A program made the position numbers and the translations under genes. Below are positions 41,798-49,988 of a stretch of 60,601 nt of DNA, one piece after another; within the stretch, counting starts at the first letter, position 1, and every line of letters starts with the position of its first letter. The DNA is from JBDSGC01 sp046594105 (GTDB lineage Bacteria > Acidobacteriota > Thermoanaerobaculia > Gp7-AA8), in assembly GCA_046594105.1 (NCBI GenBank), contig JBKJQB010000223.1:1-60601 (forward strand), written 5' to 3'. The notes under the pieces were generated by a model that saw nothing but the letters and a program-made list of their open reading frames with translations, did not search any database and had not been told where the DNA came from.

Positions 41798-41930
41798 AAC
41801 CGTCATCCTGAGCGGCGTGGGTGGCGGGCGGGAAGTGAAGGATCTGCAATCTCGAGGATGCGGCCGAACGACACCCGCGACGTTGCAGATCCTTCGCCGT
41901 CTTCGCGGCTTCAGGATGACGGATGGTCCA
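41798..41930. repeat. Family G inverted pair (CGTCATCCTGAG...GAAGGATCTGCAA)
   Basis: CCGTCATCCTGAGCGGC and GAAGGATCTGCAA (41800-41851) face TTGCAGATCCTTCG and GGCTTCAGGATGACGG (41883-41924), making an imperfect hairpin more than 100 bp long. Together with the preceding elements it fills the 442-bp gap 41515-41956; no gene is visible there. Confidence 0.8.
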
Positions 41931-41956
41931 TTTCGCACTCACCGAGGAGTCGCCCC

Positions 41957-43150
41957 TCACTCGTGAACGTCGAGCAGAAACCCCTTGAGGTACTCCCCTT
42001 CCGGGCAATCGAGCGAGACCGGATGGTCGGCACCAGCCGACAGGCGCCGCACGAAGGACACTCGGCGCCCCGCGTCGAGCGCCGCGGCGAAGATCACTTT
42101 CTGGAACAGGTCGATCGAGATGTGGCCGGAACAGGAGAAGGTCATCATCTGACCTCCGGCCGGGATGCATCGCAGGGCGAACAGGTTGACGTCCTTGTAC
42201 GCACGGGCCGCACGATCGACATCCCCGCGCGTTTTCGCCAGCGCCGGAGGATCGATGATCACCAGCTCCGCAGGCTCCGGGCGGTTGCGCACGAAGCTGA
42301 AGGCGTCGGCGATGGTGAACCGGGTGGGCGTAGTCAGATCGTTCAGCTGATGCTGGGTTTTCGCCAGCTCCATGGCCGGAACCGAGGTATCGACGTTCTC
42401 CACGGAGCTGGCGCCGCCGGCAGCGGCGTACACGCCGAATGCTCCGGTGTACGAAAACAGGTTCAGCACGCGACGGCCGGATGCCAGCGAGCGAGCCAGC
42501 TCCCGGTTCTCGCGCTGATCGAGGAAGAATCCCGTCTTCTGACCGGAAGTCGGCTCCACGCGGAAACGCAGCCCGTTCTCCAGGATCTCTGTGCCCGCCT
42601 CTCCCTCGCCGGACCATTGCGGTGCCAGCGGAAGGCGTTCGGTCTCCCGCGCCGGGATGTCGTTCTTGAAGAAAATCCCGCGCAGCGACACCTCGCGGCG
42701 CAGGATCTCGATGACCAGCGGCTTGATGGTCTCCAGTCCCGCATTGGCGATCTCGACGACGGCCACGTCGCGATAGACGTCGACGATCAAGCCGCTCAAC
42801 TCGTCGCCATCTGCATTGATGAGCCGGACCGCGTCGGTCTTCTCGCTGCGCAAGCGGGCGCGGCGGGCGATGGCCCGGACGATCCTCGCTTCCAGCGCCG
42901 CAGCGGAGAGCTCCTCCGCACCGAACGTCAGCGCGCGGAGGCGGATTTGAGAGTAACGGGAGTGGAATCCCGAGGCCAGCCGCGTGCCTTTCGCATCGAC
43001 CAGATCGGCAAAGGCGGCATCTTCGGGACCACGCTCGTGCCCGATGGCTCCGCCAAAAATCCAGGGATGCCGGTTGGCCACCACGCGCTCCTTGCCCGGC
43101 TTGAGGGTGAGGATGCGGCGGGCGGCGGAGTCGAACAGGTTGTCGGTCAT
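41957..43150 (-). CDS. rlmI: RlmI-type 23S rRNA (cytosine-5) methyltransferase
   Basis: 397 aa. An N-terminal PUA domain (KPGKERVVANRHPWIFGGAI) and EEHP-like middle part precede the Rossmann methyltransferase: QKTGFFLDQRENR, SAM motif I VLNLFSYTGAFGVYAAAGGA, acidic VENVDTS, and the catalytic-loop IIDPPALAKTRGDV, then FSCSGHISIDLF with the Cys near the usual position. In E. coli RlmI methylates C1962 of 23S rRNA. Complete, ATG start at 43150. Confidence 0.92.
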   Translation of the reverse strand: MTDNLFDSAARRILTLKPGKERVVANRHPWIFGGAIGHERGPEDAAFADLVDAKGTRLASGFHSRYSQIRLRALTFGAEELSAAALEARIVRAIARRARLRSEKTDAVRLINADGDELSGLIVDVYRDVAVVEIANAGLETIKPLVIEILRREVSLRGIFFKNDIPARETERLPLAPQWSGEGEAGTEILENGLRFRVEPTSGQKTGFFLDQRENRELARSLASGRRVLNLFSYTGAFGVYAAAGGASSVENVDTSVPAMELAKTQHQLNDLTTPTRFTIADAFSFVRNRPEPAELVIIDPPALAKTRGDVDRAARAYKDVNLFALRCIPAGGQMMTFSCSGHISIDLFQKVIFAAALDAGRRVSFVRRLSAGADHPVSLDCPEGEYLKGFLLDVHE

Positions 43151-43470
43151 GGCGCGGTCTCTTTTCGGGCTGTCGGGTGAAGAAAGGGGACGGAAGCCCG
43201 CGCATCATCGCATCATCGAACGGCGGATCGCGTGGCCGGGTCGTTCGCAGCGCGAAGATCAGGAACTTCTCTCCGTAAGACTAATTCATGCGCGATTGTG
43301 GACTCGCGCTTTGTGGTCGCCGCCTCCCGAGCGCGCGCCCGCGCTGTGCAACACTGAATCGATGAAGAAGCGCCGGCCTCCGATCGGGGGCCGGTGCGCA
43401 CCGGGGATGGTGTGAAACGGACCGCACCGCACGCACAGAATTCGCGCGCGCGCCTCTCACCCCGTGACCC
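43151..43470. other. Divergent intergenic region, no gene seen
   Basis: About 330 bp. One GC-rich inverted segment (GCGCCGGCCTCCGATCGGGGGCCGG, split as arms around TCCGATC, near 43367) and a run of GCGCGCGC just before the YbjN-like promoter are the only structure I see; no RNA gene or repeat family member. Confidence 0.5.
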
Positions 43471-43476
43471 TATAAT
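43471..43476 (+). promoter_or_regulatory. TATAAT -10 box of the YbjN-like gene
   Basis: Consensus TATAAT with GCAGACT then ATG at 43484, 7 nt apart, and no Shine-Dalgarno sequence: a leaderless mRNA is expected. No good -35 is visible. Confidence 0.65.
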
Positions 43477-43483
43477 GCAGACT

Positions 43484-43990
43484 ATGCAACCGCGTGGCGC
43501 AAAGCAGTTCCATACACAGTGTCAGGAAGATGTTTACCGGCAGGTCAAGTCGTATCTCGATGAGCTGGTCGACGAGCACTTCGACGATGCCGAGCATTGC
43601 GATTTCTATCTGAAGTATGGCTCCACCGTTCTCGAGGTCTCCATCGAGCCCTACCAGGATGACGACGCGGTGATCGAGGTTCTGGCCTTCTGCGTTCAGG
43701 GTGTAGAGCCTTCCTTCGAGATGATGCAGGACCTGCTGCGATTGAACTCAGAGGTCCCCCTGGGCGGTTTCAGCGTGGTGGGAAGCGACGTCTTCTACTC
43801 TCACTCGTTCCTCGGGCGGCGGTTGAGCCCGGAGCAGTTCATCGCCTCACTGGAGAACGTGGCCACGATTTCGGACGAGTACGACGAGACCCTGGTCGGC
43901 AAGTACGGCGGGGAGACCGCGCTCGAGCGCATTCGCGGAGGCGCCCACGGCTCCATCAGCGCTGCGGCCCGGAAGGCGGATAGCAACTAA
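43484..43990 (+). CDS. YbjN-like (type III chaperone fold) protein
   Basis: 168 aa. CDFYLKYGSTVLEVSIEPYQ, a helix-strand core, DLLRLNSEVPLGGFSVVGSDVFYSHSF (in two pieces) and FIASLENVATISDEYDETLV match the YbjN / Tir-chaperone-like fold. These cytoplasmic proteins are thought to regulate motility or stress traits or act as chaperones. The ATG at 43484 is chosen over the one at 43475, which lies inside the TATAAT box. The C-terminal 25 residues are flexible. Confidence 0.8.
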   Translation: MQPRGAKQFHTQCQEDVYRQVKSYLDELVDEHFDDAEHCDFYLKYGSTVLEVSIEPYQDDDAVIEVLAFCVQGVEPSFEMMQDLLRLNSEVPLGGFSVVGSDVFYSHSFLGRRLSPEQFIASLENVATISDEYDETLVGKYGGETALERIRGGAHGSISAAARKADSN

Positions 43991-44026
43991 TGATGAGCGG
44001 CATACCCCTTGCTCTTTGACGCCGGC

Positions 44027-44626
44027 ATGACCTCGAAGGCAACCGCCGGCCTCTCCGCCGCGCTGATCGTATGTTCCCTCTTCTCCGGCTGCACCGGAGG
44101 GCAGGAGGGCAGTGCAGCTGAGGAGAAGGCGCCCGGCAGGAACCCGATGGTCACCTCGAGCAATCCGTCCGCCGTTCCGGCGCACCCTCAGCCAGCGCAA
44201 CCCGATCCCAGGAAGGAGATCAAGTCGATCAGCACAGCCATTCCTATCTATGCCGGAGCAAGGTATCGGGATGACTTGACCCGCCGCGACTCAGTGATGA
44301 TTCGTGGCCAGTACGGTCCCGATTCCCAGGTGTTCACGCTTGCTACCGACGACTCCTACCCGCAGGTCTACCACTACTACACCACCTATCTGGCGCAATT
44401 CCGGGCCTACCCCGCACCCGCGCCCTATCCGGCCCCGCAGAACTGGCGTACGCTGGAGGTCCAGCTGAACCAGGCCATGCAGGACCCGTTCATCCCGGGC
44501 GACACCTTGAACAGCAGTGGAAAGCAGGTCACGCTCCAGGTCGCTGAGACCGAGGCGGAACCAAAGACTGTGATTCGCTACATCATCACGTCGCAACCCA
44601 TCCAGCCGGGTGCGGCGATCCAGTAA
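44027..44626 (+). CDS. Predicted lipoprotein of unknown function
   Basis: 199 aa. Signal with lipobox SLFSGC, then a Pro/Ser/Ala-rich tether to about residue 65 and a mature domain with IPIYAGARYRDDLTRRDSVM, YHYYTTYLAQF and a Tyr/Pro-rich YPAPAPYPAPQNW stretch. Not recognised; the two-strand layout around YPQVYHYYTTYLA recalls small periplasmic domains seen in many lipoproteins. ATG 44027 is preferred to a TTG at 44009 since it directly starts the signal peptide. 29 bp before the universal stress gene. Confidence 0.72.
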   Translation: MTSKATAGLSAALIVCSLFSGCTGGQEGSAAEEKAPGRNPMVTSSNPSAVPAHPQPAQPDPRKEIKSISTAIPIYAGARYRDDLTRRDSVMIRGQYGPDSQVFTLATDDSYPQVYHYYTTYLAQFRAYPAPAPYPAPQNWRTLEVQLNQAMQDPFIPGDTLNSSGKQVTLQVAETEAEPKTVIRYIITSQPIQPGAAIQ

Positions 44627-44655
44627 CGGCCGCAGTTCTGCGAGGCGGGAGGCTT

Positions 44656-45465
44656 ATGTATCCCTGGCGTCGCATCCTCGTTCCCACCGATTTCTCCACC
44701 GCCTCAGAATGGTCGTTCGACATCGCGGTCAGTCTGGCGGCGACCACAGGCGCTGAGTTGCTGGTGTTGCACGTCCGCAGCACGACCCGATCGCAACCAG
44801 ACCAGCTTCGCTTTCCTGCTGACGAGTCCCTTTACGCGTACGCCGAACAGGTCCAGCTGGACAAGCTGCGCGAGCGGGCCGTCCGCGCGGGCGCATCGGC
44901 GGGGGCGAGAATGATCGTGCGCAAAGCGTCTGACGCCGGAGCGGAGATCGCTCGTGCGGCCTTGAGCGAGGGAGCCGACCTGCTCGCCATCGCCACGCAC
45001 GCCCGCCATCATGTGGCCCACCTGATCATCGGATCGACGACCATCAGCGTCCTGAGAGATACCCCCGTTCCTCTTCTGGCAATCCGATACGGCATTCCCC
45101 GGCGTCCGGCGTGCCGCAGGATCGTGGTGCCGGTGCACCCGAGCCAGACCTCGAGCGCGGCCGCTGATCTCGCCGCGGAGGTAGCGAACGATCAGGGAAG
45201 TGAAGTGCATCTGGTCACTGTCTGCGCGGACGCAGATCGGAACGCTGCGGCCGCTCGGATCGATCGCCTGGCCTCCACCTTTTCACGCCCTCCCGCTCGC
45301 GCGGTCCTTCGGGGCGACGACGTCGAAGCGGAGATCGCCCGCTACATCGCGCGCGTCACTGCCGATACGCTCTTCATCAATGGTGGAGCGGGAACCATGG
45401 GGGCGGTCAAACGAGACTTCATCCGGCGGATTCCGACGCCGGTCATGATCGTGCCGCCGTCCTGA
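44656..45465 (+). CDS. Universal stress protein with two Usp domains
   Basis: 269 aa. The first Usp domain starts RRILVPTDFSTASEWSFDIA and ends with the ATP-type motif GSTTISVLRDTPVPLLAI; the second starts RRIVVPVHPSQTSSAAADLA and ends FIRRIPTPVMIVPP without the GxxG(9)S nucleotide loop, so probably only the first half binds ATP. A GGGAGG ribosome site precedes the ATG. It may share a transcript with the lipoprotein gene upstream. Confidence 0.92.
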   Translation: MYPWRRILVPTDFSTASEWSFDIAVSLAATTGAELLVLHVRSTTRSQPDQLRFPADESLYAYAEQVQLDKLRERAVRAGASAGARMIVRKASDAGAEIARAALSEGADLLAIATHARHHVAHLIIGSTTISVLRDTPVPLLAIRYGIPRRPACRRIVVPVHPSQTSSAAADLAAEVANDQGSEVHLVTVCADADRNAAAARIDRLASTFSRPPARAVLRGDDVEAEIARYIARVTADTLFINGGAGTMGAVKRDFIRRIPTPVMIVPPS

Positions 45466-45621
45466 CAGGGGTGGGAAGAGATCAACACTCACCTCCTCCA
45501 TCCGCCGGGACCGGACCTCGTCCGTGCTTCCCGCTTTCGTAGCAAGGATCCTTGAGCGACCGGAGCAACAATTTTTTTCGCCAGGGGGTAGGGATTCTCG
45601 CCGCCGGCGACCCTCCTCACC

Positions 45622-45921
45622 GTGCGGCCTCTTTCGATGAAGCTGGTGGTGCCCGGGCAGGATGCCCTCGAGAGCGACCAGACAACGGAAACCATCGCGT
45701 TGTCGCAGCAGCATGCCGCCTTCCTGTCGCGCGTATCGAGCGCGATCAATCCGCACATGCCGGAGGAGTTCGGTTGGCCGCACACAATCCGACTCATCCT
45801 CGAGCGAATCGAGGCAAGTGGAGTGGACCTCACGGAGGCCACTTGCGAGGGCGAAATCGCCGACCTCGGCGCGCTCGGGCTGCAGTCTTCTTCGCGCCGC
45901 AGGCCTGCAGTCTCCCGCTAG
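45622..45921 (+). CDS. Small hypothetical protein convergent with RHH gene
   Basis: 99 aa, not recognised, with high third-position GC as expected for a real gene. Segments: LSQQHAAFLSRVSSAINPHM, PHTIRLILERIEASGVDLTE, then an Arg-rich tail. The start is GTG 45622 or ATG 45637; neither has a strong ribosome site. Its stop overlaps that of the ribbon-helix-helix gene on the other strand (CTAG). Helical layout would fit a small regulator or antitoxin partner, but this is weak. Confidence 0.5.
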   Translation: MRPLSMKLVVPGQDALESDQTTETIALSQQHAAFLSRVSSAINPHMPEEFGWPHTIRLILERIEASGVDLTEATCEGEIADLGALGLQSSSRRRPAVSR

Positions 45922-46196
45922 CGAGTGGTCTTTCGCTTGCCGCTCGTGCCGACGAGCAGTTCCACCAGCGTGGTGATCGAATCCGCCTGCGAAAGGTCGA
46001 TCCCGCTCTGGAACGCCGACTCAATCAATCCGCGGATGAGCTCCGCACGGCTGATGGCCTTTCCGTGCTTGAGGCGGATGTCGATGGCCAGACGATCGAG
46101 GTACGCAACATGGCGGTCCAACAGGACCACAGTGATCTTTGCCCACGGTTCCGTGTGGACGATAGGCCGGCCGCGATTGCTTTTGACTGGACTCAC
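45918..46196 (-). CDS. Ribbon-helix-helix DNA-binding protein (CopG-like)
   Basis: 92 aa. The strand WAKITVVLLDRHVAYLDRLA and helices KAISRAELIRGLIESAFQSG are a ribbon-helix-helix fold, which binds operators as a dimer. The GTG at 46196 has AAGGAG 5 nt upstream and TAGACT farther up as a -10. Such proteins are often autoregulators or antitoxins; no toxin-like gene is adjacent in the same operon. A basic GKRKTTR tail ends the protein. Confidence 0.78.
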   Translation of the reverse strand: MSPVKSNRGRPIVHTEPWAKITVVLLDRHVAYLDRLAIDIRLKHGKAISRAELIRGLIESAFQSGIDLSQADSITTLVELLVGTSGKRKTTR

Positions 46197-46479
46197 AGGT
46201 TCTCCTTAAATAACTCAATTCCTACGGAAAGAGTCTAACCCGCAGGGTGGATTCAAGTCCATCCGTAATGAAAGATAGAAAGGTCGAAATGGGTACGCCC
46301 CGTTGCTGACGCGAAGCGTGAAGGACATCTTACCTCCTCTTCGGATGCGGAGTACGACCCAACGGTCGCGGCGACTTTTCAGATCCGTCGGGCACGCGCA
46401 AGGAGAGTCTCGCGAAGAGTGATCGCCGCCGCCAGCCAGGACCATCGCGGTCTGCAGTGCGCGCTTCTGACGACGCGCT

Positions 46480-46573
46480 CGCGCGTCATCTGCAATCAAA
46501 TGCCGAGTGAACGCGACTGAGGCGAAAATCGTGGCGGGCGCTTTGCGAACCAACGCCGCCGGCCGTGCCGGCC
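46480..46573 (-). repeat. Dispersed repeat family A, full copy
   Basis: On the minus strand GGCCGGCACGGCCGGCGGCG starts at 46573, one base after the DUF1501 stop, and continues to GATTGCAGATGACGCGCG. The rest of the 377-bp gap (46197-46480) has the RHH promoter near 46220 and no other gene visible. Confidence 0.85.
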
Positions 46574-48025
46574 TCAGGAGAAGAACAGCTCGTCAATCGG
46601 CCGGTACGTTCCATCCTTGGCAAAGGGAACGTATTCGAAGCCGCGGTTGAGCGGATCGTCATGGCGCACGGTGGTGTAGTCGATCCCCAGCGCCGAATAG
46701 ATCGTGCAGGTGACGTCTTCCGGCCGCACGTCGCGGTTCTGGCTCCACTGGTAATCGGTGACCTTGGATCCTGCGGCGTCGGTCTTGCCGATGACCTGTC
46801 CTCCGCGGATGCCGCCGCCAGCCCACACCGTCGACATGCGCAGCGCGTGATCACGACCGCCCTGGTTGTTGAGGATTCCCGTGGTGCGGCCGAACTCCGC
46901 CACGATCACGACCAGAGTATCGTCCAGGAGCTTGGTTCCGGGAGCGATTCCCGGCATGGAGCGGAGGTCAGTCATGAGCGCACCGAATGCGGAGTCGAAC
47001 TGGGCCGACTGGGTGTAGAGCGAGTTCACGTTCCTCTGTCCTTCCATCGGCTTGTTGTAGATGCCGTTGTGGTGGTCCCATCCGCCGAGAGTGGCCTGGA
47101 CAAAGCGGGTCCCTTTGCGAGCGGCGACCAGATTGCGCGCCACGATCAGGGAATCGCCAAAGGTAGAAGCGCCGTAACGGGTGTGCTCGTCCGGGCTGAA
47201 GCTGAACGTGGCGTTGATGTTGGGGGAGTCCATGAGTGCCTTGGACTGGATGTAGAAGTCGTCCATGTCCAACGTGCTCTTTCCGAGGTCACCGGAGGAG
47301 CGATTGGCGTCGAGGGAGCGCAGCAGATTCCAGCGGTCGCCGAAACGCACGGCGCCATCCGGATGGCTGATGGTGGGAAGTCCCGTGGCCGCCGGCTGGA
47401 CACCGAAAGGAGCATAGGTGGCCGGCAGGTAGCCGGAGGATGGGATGCCGGTGGCATTGAGGGCGATGAAGCCCGGCAGAACGTCGGAGGTCTTGCGGGA
47501 AACCTGAGACTCGAGCGCGACCACTGCTCCGATGTGCGGAGCGATGGCGCCGGTGGCACCGCCCGGGTTGCGGGCGATCTGAGCCCAGGTCTGCCCCAGG
47601 GTGTGCACTGCAGCCCACGACAGACCGCATCGCACCAGCGAGATTCGGTCGAGGTGCTCCGCCGTCTTCGGCATCAACTGCTGGGGGAACCGCACGTTTC
47701 CGCCCTGGTAGGAGGTGGGCGCGAAGTCCAGAGGAGTCCACGCACCCTCTTTCAGATCCCAGGTGTCGATGTTGCTCGGCGCGCCGGGGAGGAAGATGAA
47801 GATACAGTTCTGCGCGGTCTTCCGGAGGTTGACTCCCGGTGCGCCGGTGGCGCCGAAGAGCAGTCCCGGGTTCATGACGTCTGCGAAGTAAGAGGCGACC
47901 AGGCCGGTGCCTGCAACCTGCAGAAAGCGCCGGCGGGAGAACCCCTCACCCTTCAGCGGAAACCCGCCGCCCTTTTCACAGGTGGGACACTCGATGGTGC
48001 TCTTCGGTAGTTTCGGTCGGCGCAT
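46574..48025 (-). CDS. Tat-exported DUF1501 protein
   Basis: 483 aa. The N-terminus has CPTCEKG and a twin-arginine signal FSRRRFLQVAGTGLVASYF. DUF1501 (sulfatase-like fold) landmarks: FIFLPGAPSNIDTWDLK, GGWDHHNGIYN, VVIVAEFGRTTGI and GRDHALRMSTVWAGGG. Such proteins are always found with DUF1549/DUF1553-type cytochromes, as here, and their function is unknown; extracellular or periplasmic polymer degradation has been suggested. GGAG lies 8 nt before the ATG; the cytochrome gene ends 20 bp upstream, so the two form an operon. Confidence 0.93.
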   Translation of the reverse strand: MRRPKLPKSTIECPTCEKGGGFPLKGEGFSRRRFLQVAGTGLVASYFADVMNPGLLFGATGAPGVNLRKTAQNCIFIFLPGAPSNIDTWDLKEGAWTPLDFAPTSYQGGNVRFPQQLMPKTAEHLDRISLVRCGLSWAAVHTLGQTWAQIARNPGGATGAIAPHIGAVVALESQVSRKTSDVLPGFIALNATGIPSSGYLPATYAPFGVQPAATGLPTISHPDGAVRFGDRWNLLRSLDANRSSGDLGKSTLDMDDFYIQSKALMDSPNINATFSFSPDEHTRYGASTFGDSLIVARNLVAARKGTRFVQATLGGWDHHNGIYNKPMEGQRNVNSLYTQSAQFDSAFGALMTDLRSMPGIAPGTKLLDDTLVVIVAEFGRTTGILNNQGGRDHALRMSTVWAGGGIRGGQVIGKTDAAGSKVTDYQWSQNRDVRPEDVTCTIYSALGIDYTTVRHDDPLNRGFEYVPFAKDGTYRPIDELFFS

Positions 48026-48045
48026 GATGGAGTCTCCGCTGCGAT

Positions 48046-49896
48046 CTACTTGAACAGAAACTCCACGGAGTTGAGGAGCACCCACTGGAGGTCTTCAGTG
48101 CGCTGCGACAGGGTGCCCGCCTTGAGGAATGCGACCGCCTTGGTCTTCTCGGCGGCAGTGGGAAAGCGCGACAGCGTGGCAACGTAGAGGGAATCGGAGA
48201 TCGCTGCAGGGTCGGTGGTCGCCAGCAGCGTCTTGGCCACACTCGAGTTGGCGGTGGCCTTCCGAACCCGGCTGACCACCACGGTGGTGTTGTTCATGAG
48301 GGAAAGTGCCTGCGAAATGGAGCCGTCATTCGTGCGCGGGTCGTCGTCGCGATTGCCGCGGCCAAAGTCGTCGAGGAAGCGCCCGTAGGTGGTGTTGCGC
48401 GACTCGAGCGTGTCGGGCAGCTTGATGGCCTGGTTGACGGTGCCCATCCCCGACACGGTGAAGGTCACCGGAACGCTGGTCGCTCTGGTGATGGCATCGA
48501 GCAACTGTTCGGCGGGAAGACGCTGGGGAAGGTGACGTCCGAAATACGGGGTCCAGCTCTCATTCCAGGCAGTTGCTGTGAACTGCGAGGAGAGTTGATA
48601 CGCATTCGACATGGCCATGGTTTTGATCAGCCAGCGCAGGTTGTAACCGCTGGCCGCAAACTCCGTGGCCAGATTGTTCAACAGAGCGGGATGAGTCGGC
48701 TGCAGCGAAGCACCGGCCTGCAGAGTGGCGGGATCCAAACGATTCAGGTCGAAGTTGTTGACCGGCTCCACCATCCCCAGACCGAACATTTCCTTCCAGA
48801 TGTAATTGACCGTGGCCCGGGCGAACTGCGGGTGCGCCGTCAGAATCCGACCGTAGCCTTCCCGCCAGTTCTCGGTAGTCCTTGGCCCCTCTCCAGTCAG
48901 CAGGAACGTCGGGAGGATGACCGGCGAGCCATTCAGTGGCGCTCGCGGCGTCTTGTTGCCCGAGGTGGTGTTCAGGGTGTAATTACCCGCAGCAACATCC
49001 TGGATGTCGAGGCTCACGATGTTCGGGTTGGTCGGATCGGTGTAGCCCTTCTTCGCCTGGGTTCGCGCAAAGAAGGCAGCGTTGCCCCAGAAATCCGCCC
49101 TGGTCTTGCTCTTCAGATAGCTGTTGACCAGCTCGAGGTGACCCAGCCCGTTGTGGCAGGAGATGCACTGCGTCGGCACCCCCAGAAACTTCTCCGCCGA
49201 GTGAGAGGCGAGATTGTCGTAGGTGTCCTGGATGGGGCCGTTTGGCTGGATCTGCCGCACCCAGTAGTCCGCTCCGCCGTTCACGAATGCGTCGCCCTTG
49301 CCGGCGAGAAGCTCGCGGACCATCTGGTCGTAGGCCTTGCCACCGCGGATGGAATCGCGGATGAAGGCGTGGTAGGCGTTGCGGCCCTGGGGATACTCGC
49401 GGGAGCTGGAAGACGACTGGACGTTCTGCACAAGATCGCCGAACCACACCGTCCAGCGATCGGCGAATCCCTCCGTTGCCAGCAGCGTATCGATCATGCG
49501 CTCCCGTTTGCTGGGAGTGGGATCGGTGAGAAAGCTCTGGACCGTGGCAGGGTCGGGAATGGCACCGGTGATGTCGAGGGTGACGCGGCGCAGGAACTCG
49601 CTGTCGGACGAAAGGGTCGCCGAGGGCACGCCGTTCTTTTTCAGAGCTCCGAAGATCTCGTTGTCGATGACATTGACGGCACTGGGGTAGGTGGAAATGA
49701 AACTGGGAGGTTCGGAAGGACGACGGCGCGTCGGGGCGACGCTCTCCGCGACGATCGACAGCTTGTGATACGTCGCGGCCTTCACGTCCCGCTCAGCGCG
49801 GAAGTCGAACGGGCCGACGGCGCAGGTCTGCTTCTCCCCTGCCAGAAGAAGAGCAGGAGTCACCGCGACGACAGCAAGCCAGGAGGTTCGTTTCAT
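48046..49896 (-). CDS. DUF1549-type exported protein with c-type heme motif
   Basis: 616 aa. Signal peptide MKRTSWLAVVAVTPALLLAG. A DUF1549 region (DSEFLRRVTLDITGAIPDP, RMIDTLLATEGFADRW), a heme-binding CISCHNG inside FLGVPTQCISCHNGLGH, then a DUF1553-like region (ARATVNYIWKEMFGLG, NLRWLIKTMAMSNAYQLSS, RLPAEQLLDAITRAT). It is a periplasmic multi-domain cytochrome paired with the Tat-exported DUF1501 protein. The ATG at 49896 is preceded by a promoter with a 20-bp perfect palindrome. Confidence 0.92.
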   Translation of the reverse strand: MKRTSWLAVVAVTPALLLAGEKQTCAVGPFDFRAERDVKAATYHKLSIVAESVAPTRRRPSEPPSFISTYPSAVNVIDNEIFGALKKNGVPSATLSSDSEFLRRVTLDITGAIPDPATVQSFLTDPTPSKRERMIDTLLATEGFADRWTVWFGDLVQNVQSSSSSREYPQGRNAYHAFIRDSIRGGKAYDQMVRELLAGKGDAFVNGGADYWVRQIQPNGPIQDTYDNLASHSAEKFLGVPTQCISCHNGLGHLELVNSYLKSKTRADFWGNAAFFARTQAKKGYTDPTNPNIVSLDIQDVAAGNYTLNTTSGNKTPRAPLNGSPVILPTFLLTGEGPRTTENWREGYGRILTAHPQFARATVNYIWKEMFGLGMVEPVNNFDLNRLDPATLQAGASLQPTHPALLNNLATEFAASGYNLRWLIKTMAMSNAYQLSSQFTATAWNESWTPYFGRHLPQRLPAEQLLDAITRATSVPVTFTVSGMGTVNQAIKLPDTLESRNTTYGRFLDDFGRGNRDDDPRTNDGSISQALSLMNNTTVVVSRVRKATANSSVAKTLLATTDPAAISDSLYVATLSRFPTAAEKTKAVAFLKAGTLSQRTEDLQWVLLNSVEFLFK

Positions 49897-49919
49897 TGCG
49901 TGTTTGGACGAGCGAACAA

Positions 49920-49953
49920 AGTATACGTTTACGTTTTTGTTTCGAAACAAAAA
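49920..49953 (-). promoter_or_regulatory. TATACT promoter overlapped by a 20-bp perfect palindrome
   Basis: On the minus strand TTTTTGTTTCGAAACAAAAA (49934-49953) is followed 8 nt later by TATACT (49920-49925). With a 17-bp spacer the -35 (GTTTCG) lies inside the palindrome, so a bound repressor would block RNA polymerase. It controls the DUF1549/DUF1501 operon. AT-rich in a GC-rich genome. Confidence 0.65.
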
Positions 49954-49988
49954 TGGGATCCAAACTTCCCCGCCAGTCCCTCCGGTGA

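Noticed and set aside
43213..43401. 62-residue minus-strand frame upstream of rlmI
   Set aside because: No ribosome site, Arg/Ala-rich composition typical of random GC-rich frames.
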